From Candidatus Ryanbacteria bacterium (lineage in GTDB: Bacteria; Patescibacteriota; Minisyncoccia; Ryanbacterales; GWA2-47-10b): a DNA stretch of 6,213 bases. The notes under the pieces are model-generated. The model was not told where the DNA came from. It saw nothing but the letters and a program-made list of their open reading frames with translations, and ran no database searches. The DNA lies in contig CALRCC010000032.1 of NCBI GenBank assembly GCA_943354465.1, forward strand, positions 1 to 6,213, in the 5' to 3' direction. Below are positions 5,855 through 6,213 of this stretch, one piece after another (within the stretch, counting starts at the first letter, position 1; each line of letters starts with the position of its first letter). A program made the translations under genes and the position numbers.

Positions 5855-6213
5855 ATGCAAAAAAAGTATTTTTCGCGCTACAAAGAGCCATTGGCTACGC
5901 TTCCGTATCTCGCCGAGGCTCAAGTGAAGTCGCATCAGTGGTTTTTAGATAAAGGTCTGCGCGAGTTGTTAGATGAGTTTTCTCCACTGGAGGATACTAC
6001 TGGCAAGCAGATTAAGATTGAGTTTTTGGATTATACTCTGGAAGGTGCCAGCTTTTCAGTTGAGCATGCAAAGCGCAACAATTTAACATACGAGGCACCA
6101 TTTCGCGTTAAAGTTCGCCTTACCAACGGCAAGACGGGCGAGATAAAAACGCAGGAAATCTTTTTCGCAGATTTCCCTCTTATGACTCCTCACGGTACCT
6201 TTATTATTAACGG
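5855..6213 (+). CDS. rpoB: DNA-directed RNA polymerase subunit beta, N-terminal part (cut by window end)
   Basis: RpoB is the beta subunit of RNA polymerase. Only 119 codons plus two bases are present and the frame is open to the right edge; full beta subunits are over 1000 residues. Recognisable N-terminal features are RYKEPLATLPYLAEAQVKSH at 8-27, which matches the conserved 'P-x-L-x-x-x-Q-x-x-S' opening, FLDYTLEG at 57-64, LTYEAPFRVKVRL at 77-89 and EIFFADFPLMTPHGTFIIN at 101-119, the start of the beta protrusion. The ATG at 5855 is chosen because it places the conserved opening about eight residues in. No Shine-Dalgarno sequence precedes it; the 14 nt before it contain the CTTATAACGC repeat. 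rplJ and rplL, which usually come before rpoB, are absent from this window. rpoC is expected downstream, beyond the window. Confidence 0.96.
   Translation, partial: MQKKYFSRYKEPLATLPYLAEAQVKSHQWFLDKGLRELLDEFSPLEDTTGKQIKIEFLDYTLEGASFSVEHAKRNNLTYEAPFRVKVRLTNGKTGEIKTQEIFFADFPLMTPHGTFIIN

Noticed and set aside
5558..5935. Two adjacent minus-strand open frames across the secF-rpoB gap
   Set aside because: They overlap the real secF and rpoB coding sequence and the consensus promoter, have no recognisable domains or start signals, and are of a length expected by chance.

Overview
This is a fully co-directional (+ strand) block of core housekeeping genes: gyrB, secE, nusG, rplK, secD, secF and the 5' part of rpoB, which runs off the right edge. 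No mobile elements, CRISPR arrays, rRNA or tRNA genes were seen. Protein style (short GyrB, short split SecD/SecF, RpoB N-terminus of the 'ADFPLMTPHGTFIIN' type), moderate-to-low GC, UGA used as a stop (gyrB, secF) and near-absence of Shine-Dalgarno sequences suggest a Patescibacteria/CPR bacterium, most likely Parcubacteria (Paceibacteria). UGA as stop argues against the code-25 lineages (Gracilibacteria, Absconditabacteria). The lineage call is an inference from memory of these families, not a search result.

Layout. 1-46: short lead-in, possibly the end of an upstream gene. 47-2083: gyrB, followed by a perfect 13-bp inverted repeat that probably ends its transcript. 2120-2208: a gene-free secE leader with a possible promoter and a small GC-rich hairpin plus U-run just before secE. 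2209-5623: a tight run secE-nusG-rplK-secD-secF (gaps of 9-24 bp), probably one operon. 5624-5854: a 231-bp leader containing a full-consensus sigma70-type promoter whose -35 overlaps the secF stop codon, a perfect DnaA-box sequence plus a one-mismatch copy, a 7-bp tandem repeat, a 10-bp direct repeat and several mutually exclusive RNA pairings. 5855-6213: start of rpoB.

How the genes fit together. In most bacteria the order is secE-nusG-rplK-rplA-rplJ-rplL-rpoB-rpoC. Here rplA, rplJ and rplL are missing between rplK and rpoB, and secD-secF sit in their place. Absence of L1 from this slot fits the Parcubacteria subgroup reported to lack that protein. The result is that a translocon subunit (SecE) and the proton-driven SecDF accessory complex share an operon, and rpoB has its own strong promoter and a ~200-nt leader instead of following rplJL. 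The most interesting non-coding signal is this rpoB leader. I see no clearly novel multi-gene system; the unusual points are gene order, leader architecture and a few residue substitutions.
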